From NCBI RefSeq assembly GCF_019649055.1, contig NW_026570278.1, forward strand, positions 620,001 through 684,000: 64,000 nt of DNA, in the 5' to 3' direction. The translations under genes were made by a program, and so were the position numbers. Shown here piece after piece: positions 44,901 through 54,989 of this stretch. Numbering within the stretch: position 1 is the stretch's first letter; every line of letters begins with the position of its first letter. Origin of the DNA: Paramacrobiotus metropolitanus (Eukaryota > Tardigrada > Eutardigrada > Parachela > Macrobiotidae). The notes beneath the pieces are model-generated. The model had not been told where the DNA came from and did no database searches. It worked only from the letters and a program-made list of their open reading frames with translations.

Positions 44901-46744
44901 ACACCACACTACACCGCACGGCAACGTATAAATACTTCATGTATTGTACTGTCACTACTCGCAAACAAATATAAATTGTACGAGTACTCTACTTTGTACT
45001 CATATGGTCACGCGGCAACAGCCTGCTTTCTGATTGAAATCAGATAGCATCCGGCTGCGAGCATGCACCAGTCTGGTAAGTCATCGAACTTTGGTGCAGG
45101 AGCAACTTATTTTTCTAATTAAAACTCCAGATAAGTTTACTTGTAAAAATAAAAAGTCAATACTTGATGTACATGTTGCAAACAACGTAGAATTTATACT
45201 GGTCGGAGCAAACATTCTAGTCGTACCGTGCGTAAGCGTTAGTGCCTTGGAGCATCTGTTGCTCGCATATTCACAAACAGATATTAGTAATTATTACGAT
45301 TATAATGTAAAAATACCATGTATCAACTAAAAAAAGCGGTATTTGACATTTTTCTAAGTGTAATCTGGAATTACACAGGTCGATTCCATGAAAGGGCTAA
45401 GAGAAAACTACTACCTTCACCGCACCGTACCGCACTGGTTGCCGCACCGCACGGAACCACACCGGTGCCCAACACCACACTACACCGCACAGCAACTTAT
45501 AGGTAGGGTAGACAAACCAGCCATTTTCTGCAGGTATTGTACTGCAACTATTCGAAAACAATTAACATATAAATATTGTACGAGTAGTGTACTTTGCACT
45601 TATATGGACAGAGCGCGCCACAACATCCTGTCTGACTGAAATCAGATAGCATTTAACAGCCACTGTGCAGCCTGTCTATTTAGTCATCAACCTTTGGGTT
45701 AGAAAAACTTATTTTTCTGATTAAAACTACAAAATTAATTAGTTTTATTTGTACCTAAAAAATTCAATACTAGGTGTGCATACTGCAAAAAGCACAGTTT
45801 ATATACAGGCCGGCACAAGCAATGTAGACGTACCGTGATGTAGCTTCCTATCCACCGGGAGCAGACATGCGCCAGTGTCTCGGAGCATATGTTGTTTGCA
45901 TATTTACAGCAGATATCAGTAATTATTACGATTATATTCACTTACAGACACCATGCTTCAACCGCAAAAAAGAGGCATTAATGTTTTCCATGGTAATGTG
46001 TAGAATTCTACACATCGACACAAGGGCGGCTTCAGTCTCATGTTCGGGTACTGAAATGGTACCGGTACAATTCTCTAGCGGGTTATCGCTTGAGCTCAGT
46101 GTAACAGTGTGATTATCAACCATTATTGGCACTTATTATAATTTTAATGCATTAGGTAATTTTAACTGATATCTTTACATGTGCGTTAGATATCTAGTAT
46201 AGGATTTTTTTGTACACCTATGCGCGTCTCCTGAGCTAGTGTGCTTTCCCGATAAAACAAAACAACGATGGTGTTGCACAACCGTGATGCGGCACGTTTT
46301 ATTTATGAGTACATAATCAAGCGACACAAACAGCAATGTGATAAATACTCGTACAAGGATGTCCTCTGTTCTAAACATTTGATCATAACCATTGTTAGGT
46401 GCGAGTATGAGTTTGGAGTTAATGGTTTTACTACGGATCTCGTACTACGGATAATTCGTTCTACGGATAATTCCTTTTTGAAACACGTACACTTTTTCTC
46501 ACAAAATATATTATAATTTTTTTGCAGTCAAAATTTCCAGAACTGCACCCACAAACATACTTTTGTCGTACACGATATTGTAGTTTTTCGTTTGCAAAAT
46601 CGCATAGGTACTACATAGAAAACAACGTTAAACGTGAAGTTTTTCTTATCAAAAATGTGCAGTATTTTATTCAGTAAAATACTACATAAAACTCCATTAG
46701 TTTTTTGTCAAATTGGGGTCGCAAATGGTACTTTTTGAACGTAC
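41905..46744. repeat. AT-rich subrepeat region, left arm
   Basis: At least seven diverged units carry TGTACGAGTACTGTACTTTG, then CATATGGACAGAGCGCGCC, then CTGTCTGATTGAAATCAGAT (for example at about 41,915, 42,462, 42,735, 43,948, 44,702, 44,978 and 45,577). Many are followed by ACCGCACCGCAC-type stretches. The TCTGATTGAAATCAGA core is itself palindromic. No protein family was recognised; the frames of 60-90 codons in both arms are mirror copies of the same non-coding sequence. Confidence 0.75.
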
Positions 46745-47011
46745 AAATTTTGTCTCTCGGGCATCCGAAATGCACGTTAGTTAGACCACTACCAAGTACT
46801 CTGTGCGGTACATGATGAAGAGCTATATTCTCTGCTTCCTTTGTCTCCAACTGAGTTTTCCCCAATCTGCATTGCAGTATCACACTCACTCTTATAGTTC
46901 TGGTCCGGATCGATACGACATTTTTTTCATAATAAAAACCAGTGTGTAGCGTCCATACAACCACATTCATCACATTAAGTTTGCACCAATTATTTGCTAA
47001 ATTTGTAAACC
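46745..47011. other. Central spacer of the palindrome
   Basis: About 270 bp of unique sequence between the arms; the inverted repeat resumes imperfectly in its outer 10-15 bp. No terminal repeats of its own and no recognisable gene. A 126-codon minus-strand frame crosses it and the arm ends, without motifs. Confidence 0.75.
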
Positions 47012-50000
47012 GTACGTTCAAAAAGTACCATTTGCGACCCCAATTTGACAAAAAACTAATGGAGTTTTATGTAGTATTTTACTGAATAAAATACTGCACA
47101 TTTTTGATAAGAAAAACTTCACGTTTAACGTTGTTTTCTATGTAGTACCTATGCGATTTTGCAAACGAAAAACTACAATATCGTGTACGACAAAAGTATG
47201 TTTGTGGGTGCAGTTCTGGAAATTTTGACTGCAAAAAAATTATAATATATTTTGTGAGAAAAAGTGTACGTGTTTCAAAAAGGAATTATCCGTAGAACGA
47301 ATTATCCGTAGTACGAGATCCGTAGTAAAACCATTAACTCCAAACTCATACTCGCACCTAACAATGGTTATGATCAAATGTTTAGAACAGAGGACATCCT
47401 TGTACGAGTATTTATCACATTGCTGTTTGTGTCGCTTGATTATGTACTCATAAATAAAACGTGCCGCATCACGGTTGTGCAACACCATCGTTGTTTTGTT
47501 TTATCGGGAAAGCACACTAGCTCAGGAGACGCGCATAGGTGTACAAAAAAATCCTATACTAGATATCTAACGCACATGTAAAGATATCAGTTAAAATTAC
47601 CTAATGCATTAAAATTATAATAAGTGCCAATAATGGTTGATAATCACACTGTTACACTGAGCTCAAGCGATAACCCGCTACCTTGTGTCGATGTGTAGAA
47701 TTCTACACATTACCATGGAAAACATTAATGCCTCTTTTTTGCGGTTGAAGCATGGTGTCTGTAAGTGAATATAATCGTAATAATTACTGATATCTGCTGT
47801 AAATATGCAAACAACATATGCTCCGAGACACTGGCGCATGTCTGCTCCCGGTGGATAGGAAGCTACATCACGGTACGTCTACATTGCTTGTGCCGGCCTG
47901 TATATAAACTGTGCTTTTTGCAGTATGCACACCTAGTATTGAATTTTTTAGGTACAAGTAAAACTAATTAATTTTTGTAGTTTTAATCAGAAAAAATAAG
48001 TTTTTTCTAACCCAAAGGTTGATGACTAAATAGACAGGCTGCACAGTGGCTGTTAAATGCTATCTGATTTCAGTCAGACAGGATGTTGTGGCGCGCTCTG
48101 TCCATATAAGCGCAAAGTACACTACTCGTACAATATTTATATGTTAATTGTTTTCGAATAGTTGCGGTACAATACCTGCAGAAAATGGCTGGTTTGTCTA
48201 CCCTACCTATAAGTTGCTGTGCGGTGTAGTGTGGTGTTGGGCACCGGTGTGGTTCCGTGCGGTGCGGCAACCAGTGCGGTACGGTGCGGTGAAGGTAGTA
48301 GTTTTCTCTTAGCCCTTTCATGGAATCGACCTGTGTAATTCCAGATTACACTTAGAAAAATGTTAAATACCGCTTTTTTAAGTTGATACATGGTATTTTT
48401 ACGTTATTATAATCGTAATAATTACTAATATCTGTTTGTGAATATGCGAGCAACAGATGCTCCAAGGCACTAACGCTTACGCACGGTACGACTAGAATGT
48501 TTGTCTGACCAGTATAAATTCTACGTTGTTTGCAACATGTACATCAAGTATTGACTTTTTATTTTTACAAGTAAACTTATCTGGAGTTTTAATTAGAAAA
48601 ATAAGTTGCTCCTGCACCAAAGTTCGATGACTTACCAGACTGGTGCATGCTCGCAGCCGGATGCTATCTGATTTCAATCAGAAAGCAGGCTGTTGCCGCG
48701 TGACCATATGAGTACAAAGTAGAGTACTCGTACAATTTATATTTGTTTGCGAGTAGTGACAGTACAATACATGAAGTATTTATACGTTGCCGTGCGGTGT
48801 AGTGTGGTGTTGGGCACCAGTCTGGTGTGTGGCGCGGAGGTCGGCAGTGTGTTGGTCACCGTCTGGAGTGCGATGCGGTGGACAGAGCGGTGCGGGTGAT
48901 AACTGAACAGATAGGTTGCATGCTCACAGTCACTGCAGATCTATTTTAAGTCAGACATCTTGCTGTTGTCGCGCTCTGTCAATATGAGTGGAAAGTACAG
49001 TACTCGTAAAAAATATTTTATTTGTTTGCGAGTAGTAGCAGTACAATGCATACATTAAATGGCTGTTTTGTCAACCTGAAACTTTCAGTAGAAATCTGTA
49101 AAAGTTGCATAGTACACATGGTTTTTCAAACATTTGGACGTGAAATTCATAACGCACGATCAGATTTAGATTTAAAATAAAAAGTCACTTTTTACATTAC
49201 GAACAACTCTCTGTTTTTGTCGCTACTTGTATGCTTTACCTATGAGAGTTTTTTTCCGAAAAGCTCCAAATTTTACTTTGAAATACTCCGTTATCGGTGC
49301 AGATTTTATAGTTTTATTGTTTTAAAAATTTAGGAGTTTTATTATAAATTTAAAACTCCGTTAATTTGCTCTGCGGAAGTGCAATTGTAAGATTACACGA
49401 CTACCGGCTTGGAAATATTAATTACTAATGTCTGCATGTGAATATACGAACAATCTAGGTGTCAGGGTACTGATGCTCGGTTGTTTCTAGTGAATATGCA
49501 GCTACGTTACGCATGGTACGTCTATATTGTTTGTGTTGAACACAATGTACATCTAGTGTTCAATGCTCATATGTACAAGTAAACTCATCTGTAATGTTAA
49601 TCAGAAAATAACTTTATATTGCTCCAACGTTTCATGACTGAACAGACAGGCTCCTCGCTCGCAGGTGCTGACAGATGCTGACTGATTTTAATCAGACAGA
49701 ACAGCATACTGTTTTGGCGCGCCCTGTTCATATGAGACAAAGTACACTGCTCGTACCACATTTGGATATTGTACTCGCACCCGTACATTTGTCTGGGCGT
49801 ATAGTAGCAGCAAAATACATACAGTACATGGTTAGTTCGTCTACCCCACCTATACGTTGTCATGCGGTGCTGGGTCCAATGCTGTCCGGCGCGGACGGTG
49901 TAAGTACAACTATTATTTTTTCTAAAACAGCTTCGCTATGACTCATTGCCAGTTACATCACCATAGCCTGCTGTCACTGACCATACTGACCATATCGTTA

Positions 50001-51810
50001 GGCTCATGCTCAGTGAAAGGGGATGCAAAGTTTTGTTTCACTTTTTTTCCCCAAAACCCGTACAAAACGGCTGATAGGATATTAGAGTATGTTGGTTACT
50101 GCAGCACAATCGATGCAGAAATGCATTTGGCGGATAGCATTACGTTTGCGTGCTTCATTCTATAAAAACCGTAAATCTGCATATTACGGTAGTTGGTGCG
50201 AACTTATCAAAGCTGTTAAAAGCCTCTTGCAATAATCCTTGTGTATACACTGAACGTGTGCGCGGTGCTGTTGTGTAATTTTCAGTAAAAGTCTGTAAAA
50301 TTGCACAGTAAAACGTAGATTTTTCGAGCTTATTTGGGCAATAAATGCGTAACAAACAGGTAGTTTCAGATCTGAAATTAAAATTCACTTTTTCCATTAC
50401 AAAAAAACTACCTGTTTTTGTCGCTACTTGTATGCTTTACCTATGAGAATTTTTTTCCGAAAAGCTCCTCATTTTTACTTTAAAATACTCCGTTAACGGT
50501 ACAGATTTTAGAGTTTTTGATTGAAGAAATTAGCAGTTTTATTATAAATTTAAAAACTCCTTGAATTCGCTCCGCGGAAGTGCAATTTAAGGTAACACTG
50601 CTACCGGTATGAAAATAATCATAATAATTACTAGTGTCTACATGAGAATATACGAACAATATTTGTGTCAAGGCACTGACGCCCGGCTGTTCCCATTGGA
50701 TATGTACCTACGATGCGTTACGCTTACATTGTTTGCGTCGTCTGGTACATACACAGCGTTGTTTGCGCTACCCAGTATGTATACCTAGTACTGAATTTTA
50801 ATAAATATAAGTAAAGTTATTATAGCGTTATTAAAAATAAGTTAATTCTGTTCCCAACGTTTGATGATAGTTTTATAGGTTTAGACTGCATGCTCACAGT
50901 CAAATCTATCTGATTTTAATTAGACATCTTGCTGTTTGCGCGCTTTGTCCACTTCAGTACAAGTTACAGTACCTGTACAATATTTGTATATTTGTAATCG
51001 TATTCGTATGCTTGTTTGCGCGTAGTAGCAGTAAAATACATACAGTACATGGCTGGTTTGTCTACCCTATCTGAACGCTGGTGGGTGGTGCTTGGAACCG
51101 CTGCGGTGCAGTGTGTAAGCACAAGTATTGTTTTCTCCTGACACTTCCAGAGAAAAGTCACATCACCACGCGCTGCCGAATGCTGTCTGATTTCAATCAG
51201 AAAGCATGCCGTTGGCGCGCTCTATCTATATGAGAGCAAAGTACAGTACTCGTACAATGTAAATTTGCTTGCGTGTAGTGGCAGTACATGGCTGGTCTGT
51301 TCAGTCTAACCTACCTGGAAGCTAGTGGCGTACAATATTTGTATATTTGTACTCGTACTCGTATTTTTGTTTGCATGCATAGCAGCGGTAAATCACATAC
51401 TGTACATGGTTGGTCTGTCTACTCTACCTGTACGTTGCCGTACGCTGCGGTGAGTACAAAGTACAGTACTCCTACAATTTATATTGGTTTCAGAGTAGTG
51501 GCAGTATAATGCGTACAGTACTTGTACATGGTGGTTAGGTACTGTTTACCGTACCTTTGCGGTGCCGTGATGTGCGGGAGACAGGTGCTGTGCGGGAGCC
51601 GGTGTGGTGCGGGGGTCGGTACTGTGAGAGGGTCAGTGTTGGGTGGAGCGGATCGGCGCAGCATTTAAGTACAAGTATTGTTTTCTCTTGGCGCTTTCTA
51701 AGAAAAAACACATCGCCAGACGCTGACGGATGCTGTCGGATTTCAATCAGACAGCTTGCTGTTGGTGCTGTCTATATAAGTACAAAGTACAGTACTCGTA
51801 CAATGTAAAA
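47012..51810. repeat. AT-rich subrepeat region, right arm
   Basis: Mirror image of 41,905-46,744 with scattered substitutions and indels (for example the left-arm-only segment of about 50 bp is absent near 47,682). Same palindromic core words in opposite orientation. Confidence 0.8.
51769..51777 (+). promoter_or_regulatory. Possible TATA box of the right-arm ARH gene
   Basis: TATATAAGT about 285 nt before the ATG at 52,061, upstream of the four direct repeats. The distance is longer than in the Polinton genes, so an intron-free long leader or another promoter is possible. Confidence 0.35.
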
Positions 51811-52003
51811 AGACAGAATGTGGGTCAGTGCCAGTTTGGATTAGCTATGGAACAAAGAATCTAGGTCAGCGCCAGCTTGGATTACCCATTGTCAAATAAA
51901 AGAGGACGAAACAGAATGTGGGTCATCGCCAGTTTGGATTAGCCATCGTCAAATGAGAGAGGCCGAGACAGAATGCGGGTCAGCGCCAGTTTGGATACTG
52001 AAA
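51811..52003. repeat. Direct repeats upstream of ARH gene (right arm)
   Basis: Four units of about 45-70 bp: ACAGAATGTGGGTCAGTGCC followed by AGTTTGGATTAGC, with variation. They occupy the 5' flank of the ARH gene and are mirrored in the left arm. Confidence 0.85.
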
Positions 52004-52060
52004 ACGACGTGGTCTATCTTAGCTGGTTGAATTAGGAATTTATTCGCAATTCTGAACGCC

Positions 52061-53239
52061 ATGGATCAGTACAAAGGCTGTTTATTAAGCGCATTGATCG
52101 GAGAATGCATCGGAACACCCCTGAGACGACCTACCTCCTGCCACATGAACTTGGCGGGTGTGCGTAGCAAGGCCTCGACTTACTGGGAGAAATTCTTAAT
52201 AACGCACGCTTACGCCAAGTCTCTACTGGATACCGGCTTCTTTTCCATGGAGAATGCCGCACGACAATGTAGCCAAACCTTTTACCACAACCACACTAAG
52301 CGTCGAGCTTTTGGTGAACTGACCGCCATTATTGCCAGTTGGAAACATTCTCCCCCAAAAGACTGGACCGCTGCGGCTACGACAGTCCGCAACCGCGGAA
52401 CAGAATGTAATGCTGCCACTTGGATAACAGCGTTTCCCTTGTACTTTTACAATCGGACGGAGCAGATGAGTTTCTCTGTAGACCGTGTAGCTCGGCTCAC
52501 CCACTCTTCCAATGAAGCTGCAGCTGGAGCACAACTGCAGGCCTATGCCATCAGTCTGGTTCTAAAGAATCAACAGCTGACCGAGCTGGAGTTTCTTTCC
52601 GCTCTTGTTGAGTACAGCAATAAGTCTCTCCCCGAATGTGTACGTGAGAAATTTTATACACGTATGATGATTGTTTTGGACTATGCGCAACGTGCCGAAC
52701 CAAAGGAGAAACTGTTCAAAGCTATTGGTGTCGGTACTAGCCCCTTGGAAGCCGTCCCTGTTGCTGTTTACTGCGCTGCTATTGGTCGCCGCAGTAGTTA
52801 TTCCTTCGAATCCACTCTCCACGCGACAATGTTAACCGGAGGATGCACAGATGCCATCGGCATCATGGCTTGTGCCATTGCGGGGGCTTGGTCTGGATTT
52901 TCAAGCATACCCGACGACCTGGTGGGTAACTGGGACGGGCAGGAGCAGGTGTATGCCTTAGCCGAGGAACTGTTCAATTACGTCAGTAAACTTCACAACC
53001 CCGACGGGCCACTCAGTACTTTTGAGAACTGGCCACACCTCCTTCCTTCTGCAGGCGCCATGGCAAGAACGGGACTGTACTACACCGGATCTGATGATAC
53101 AGTTAAAGGTCATTACTGTCGGTTTACAATGAGCAACTGGACACCGGGAGATCCGTACAATGACCATCAGAAATTTAACCAAAATTGTATTTTTGTCAAA
53201 GACTGTACTACTACTCCTGCGTATGCTCATGCGGCCTGA
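52061..53239 (+). CDS. ARH3-like ADP-ribosylglycohydrolase, intact but atypical
   Basis: 392 codons. Family landmarks: the N-terminal DQYKGCLLSALIGECIG (usual GALIGDxxG), a central NRGTECNAATWITAFPLYFY, ARLTHSSNEAAAGAQLQA (typical LTH and gallery of small residues), and the C-terminal GGCTDAIGIMACAIAGAWSG (usual GGDTDTIxxMxGAIxGA). Family enzymes remove ADP-ribose from proteins with two Mg ions held by aspartates in a T-D-D-T motif and in the GGDTD motif. Here the region aligned with T-D-D-T reads FLITHAYAKSLL, without aspartates, and the first Asp of GGDTD is Cys. I infer a weak or dead enzyme, perhaps still binding ADP-ribose. Human ARH3 is about 360 residues, so length is normal. The frame is free of stops, unlike the left-arm copy. 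Confidence 0.85.
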   Translation: MDQYKGCLLSALIGECIGTPLRRPTSCHMNLAGVRSKASTYWEKFLITHAYAKSLLDTGFFSMENAARQCSQTFYHNHTKRRAFGELTAIIASWKHSPPKDWTAAATTVRNRGTECNAATWITAFPLYFYNRTEQMSFSVDRVARLTHSSNEAAAGAQLQAYAISLVLKNQQLTELEFLSALVEYSNKSLPECVREKFYTRMMIVLDYAQRAEPKEKLFKAIGVGTSPLEAVPVAVYCAAIGRRSSYSFESTLHATMLTGGCTDAIGIMACAIAGAWSGFSSIPDDLVGNWDGQEQVYALAEELFNYVSKLHNPDGPLSTFENWPHLLPSAGAMARTGLYYTGSDDTVKGHYCRFTMSNWTPGDPYNDHQKFNQNCIFVKDCTTTPAYAHAA

Positions 53240-53369
53240 TTTGTTTTACTTAAACTTTGTTCATTGTCATGTGAAAACAAAATAAAAGAGGGTGGGGAAA
53301 AATAAACAAAAGAAAGGGGGTAAAATACGGTTCGGCCGGTCTCGGTTCGGTTCTGAGCGGTTCGGTTCC

Positions 53370-53535
53370 GACCAATCAGAGAAGGGGGTGGAGTCAGACC
53401 AATCAGGAAGGGGGCGTGCCTGACCAATCAGAGAAGGGGGGCGTGTCTGACCAATCAGAGAAAGGGGCGTGTTTGACGAATCAGAGAAAGGGGCGTGTCT
53501 GACCAATCAGAGAAAGGGGCGTGTCTGACCAATCA
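53370..53535. repeat. 27-bp subterminal repeats (right end)
   Basis: Mirror of 40,320-40,480: about six copies of GGCGTGTCTGACCAATCAGA with small variants, next to the GGTTCGGTTCTGAGCGGTTC tract. Confidence 0.85.
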
Positions 53536-53567
53536 CGTGTCCCTGCCAGACCTATTGCCTTACTACT

Positions 53568-53573
53568 GGTCTA
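53568..53573. other. 6-bp target site duplication (right)
   Basis: GGTCTA, identical to 40,284-40,289. Confidence 0.85.
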
Positions 53574-53681
53574 CGATATTCGTATAAGTAATACAAAAGT
53601 TTATTATTTTTATTTTAAGTTTTCAACATCTATTTTTTATTCAGTTTGTTTAAGGTCATTCAATTAATATTTTTCTGTTAG

Positions 53682-54618
53682 CTGAACGATATCGAATCTG
53701 TTGTAGCGGACTACTTTGACTCAATTATATATCAATTTCCGGTTGATTCGAGCATCGCTACGGAGAACATCTGTATGACGGAAGGTCACAGTGAAGCACA
53801 AGATGAGACGCCACCACTTCCAGTACAGAATTATTGGGCGGACAACCACGGTAATCGTACAACAATCTGATATTTTTTTTGAATAAATTATTATTTTGTT
53901 TTATTTAAACTCATTTGTTAGTTACCTGATGCACTAAAAATCGTGCGTTTAATGTTTGCTTGTAGGTCACGAAGCCGTATGCTACGATTACAGTGCGCCG
54001 GCGACTGTAACCATTTTGGATGAAGGAGTAGTACCAGGAGGATGGGTTTCCGAGGACATTGCGATGACGCTGCTGCCACCGGTTGCACCTAAGTGGATAC
54101 GTACGAACCGTGAAACGAGCACAAATAAACTGGTGCCAGCCCCCTTGCGCCACGTCCCGTGGGACGTCAGAGCGAAGAATTTGCTGATGTATTTTGGTGG
54201 TTTCATCGACAGTGACGGATGGTTTAGCCATGCAATGCTTGTGTTTTTCACTAAGGAAAGTATTTTGGAAATTACGCGACAAGAACTACAGGTGCTATTG
54301 AAATACCTTTTTGCGGGTGGTTGGCACAAAGACGTTAAGTATGTTGTGGACTGTACTAACGGGAGACAGGTTCCTGTGCCACCGTATCGCCGGATCAGTC
54401 CAACACTGCTGGGGTGGCATCGGGATTTTGTAAATGGTAGTAAGTCGCGCCATAAGGCAGCGACTACATATCTGACGTTGACACGCGTCTCGCATTTTAA
54501 CACGTATGAGGGGTGTGTGCACCTTAATCTGCATGCGATTGAATATTTACAGTCTCACAAAGATAGATTTGCTGACCTGGTTCCAGATGATGTGGAATTT
54601 CCCGAATTAGTTACCTAA
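53682..54618 (+). CDS. Unrecognised Polinton protein, 3' exons
   Basis: Exon 53,682-53,850 follows an acceptor (TTTTTCTGTTAG) and reads LNDIESVVADYFDSIIYQFP. After a 115-nt GT-AG intron, exon 53,966-54,618 continues with HEAVCYDYSAPATVTILDEG and ends in LVPDDVEFPELVT and a stop. Phases fit (1 nt + 2 nt). The upstream exons are probably those at 39,810-40,254, now 13 kb away because of the palindromic insertion. The protein is mixed alpha/beta by eye, with Trp-rich patches (GGFIDSDGWFSHAMLVFF). I recognise no family; its place beside the polymerase suggests a conserved Polinton accessory protein. Confidence 0.6.
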
Positions 54619-54934
54619 AACTGTTGGTTGTCTTGTTGAATTCGAATGCTAAAAAAAACAAGCGAAATGCAAAAAAAAATTTTATTTTGCGCTTATCTTG
54701 CGTTGGACAAATAAGAAATATTACTGGATACTACTAGTACAAGTTGTAATGGTTTCTGGTCATCATTAGTACTAAATGCAGTACAAGCGAGTACAAGTTA
54801 TAATCGTTTTCAGTGATCTTTATATATACAATTTAAGTTGCGATAGTACGAATTGTAACTGTGTTCCGTGATCCATACGTACAAGATACCGTTGTTTGAA
54901 AATTACGGGCTAATTAGGAAAATATTTGCGGTAG
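54619..54934. promoter_or_regulatory. Intergenic region with degenerate promoter repeats
   Basis: After a poly-A-rich 3' end, words such as TTTTCAGTGATCTT and TTCCGTGATCCATACGTACAA (54,805-54,895) resemble diverged units of the GGATCACTGA array at 59,948-60,344. Confidence 0.5.
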
Positions 54935-54941
54935 TATAAAA
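54935..54941 (+). promoter_or_regulatory. TATA box of the DNA polymerase gene
   Basis: TATAAAA, 55 nt before the ATG at 54,990; a short upstream ORF starts at 54,970 and overlaps the start. Confidence 0.55.
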
Positions 54942-54989
54942 CGCGTAAAACGCAACAGTTATTTTCTCAATGGATAAATTTGCGAAACG

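Larger units (their letters stand above)
40290..53567. mobile_element. 13,278-bp palindromic mobile element carrying ARH3-like genes
   Basis: Left arm 40,290-46,744 and right arm 47,012-53,567 are near-perfect inverted repeats around a spacer of about 270 bp. The termini are AGTAGTAAGGCAATAGG ... CCTATTGCCTTACTACT, flanked by GGTCTA on both sides. Arms differ by substitutions, a roughly 50-bp indel (left 46,027-46,076) and a roughly 170-bp deletion in the left ARH gene, so the palindrome is not merely an assembly mirror. Each arm contains, from the outside in: 27-bp terminal repeats, an ARH3-like gene pointing outward, a repeat promoter region, and a long AT-rich region of diverged subrepeats. 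No transposase or integrase was found. A 6-bp duplication and AG-start recall Polinton integration. Confidence 0.9.

Noticed and set aside
43544-45639. Mirror-image ORFs of 60-90 codons in both palindrome arms
   Set aside because: They occur in pairs only because the arms are inverted copies; their sequence is diverged AT-rich subrepeat with no domain.
46671-47051. 126-codon minus-strand ORF at the palindrome centre
   Set aside because: It spans the unique spacer and the two arm ends, has no motif, and its ends mirror each other only because of the palindrome.
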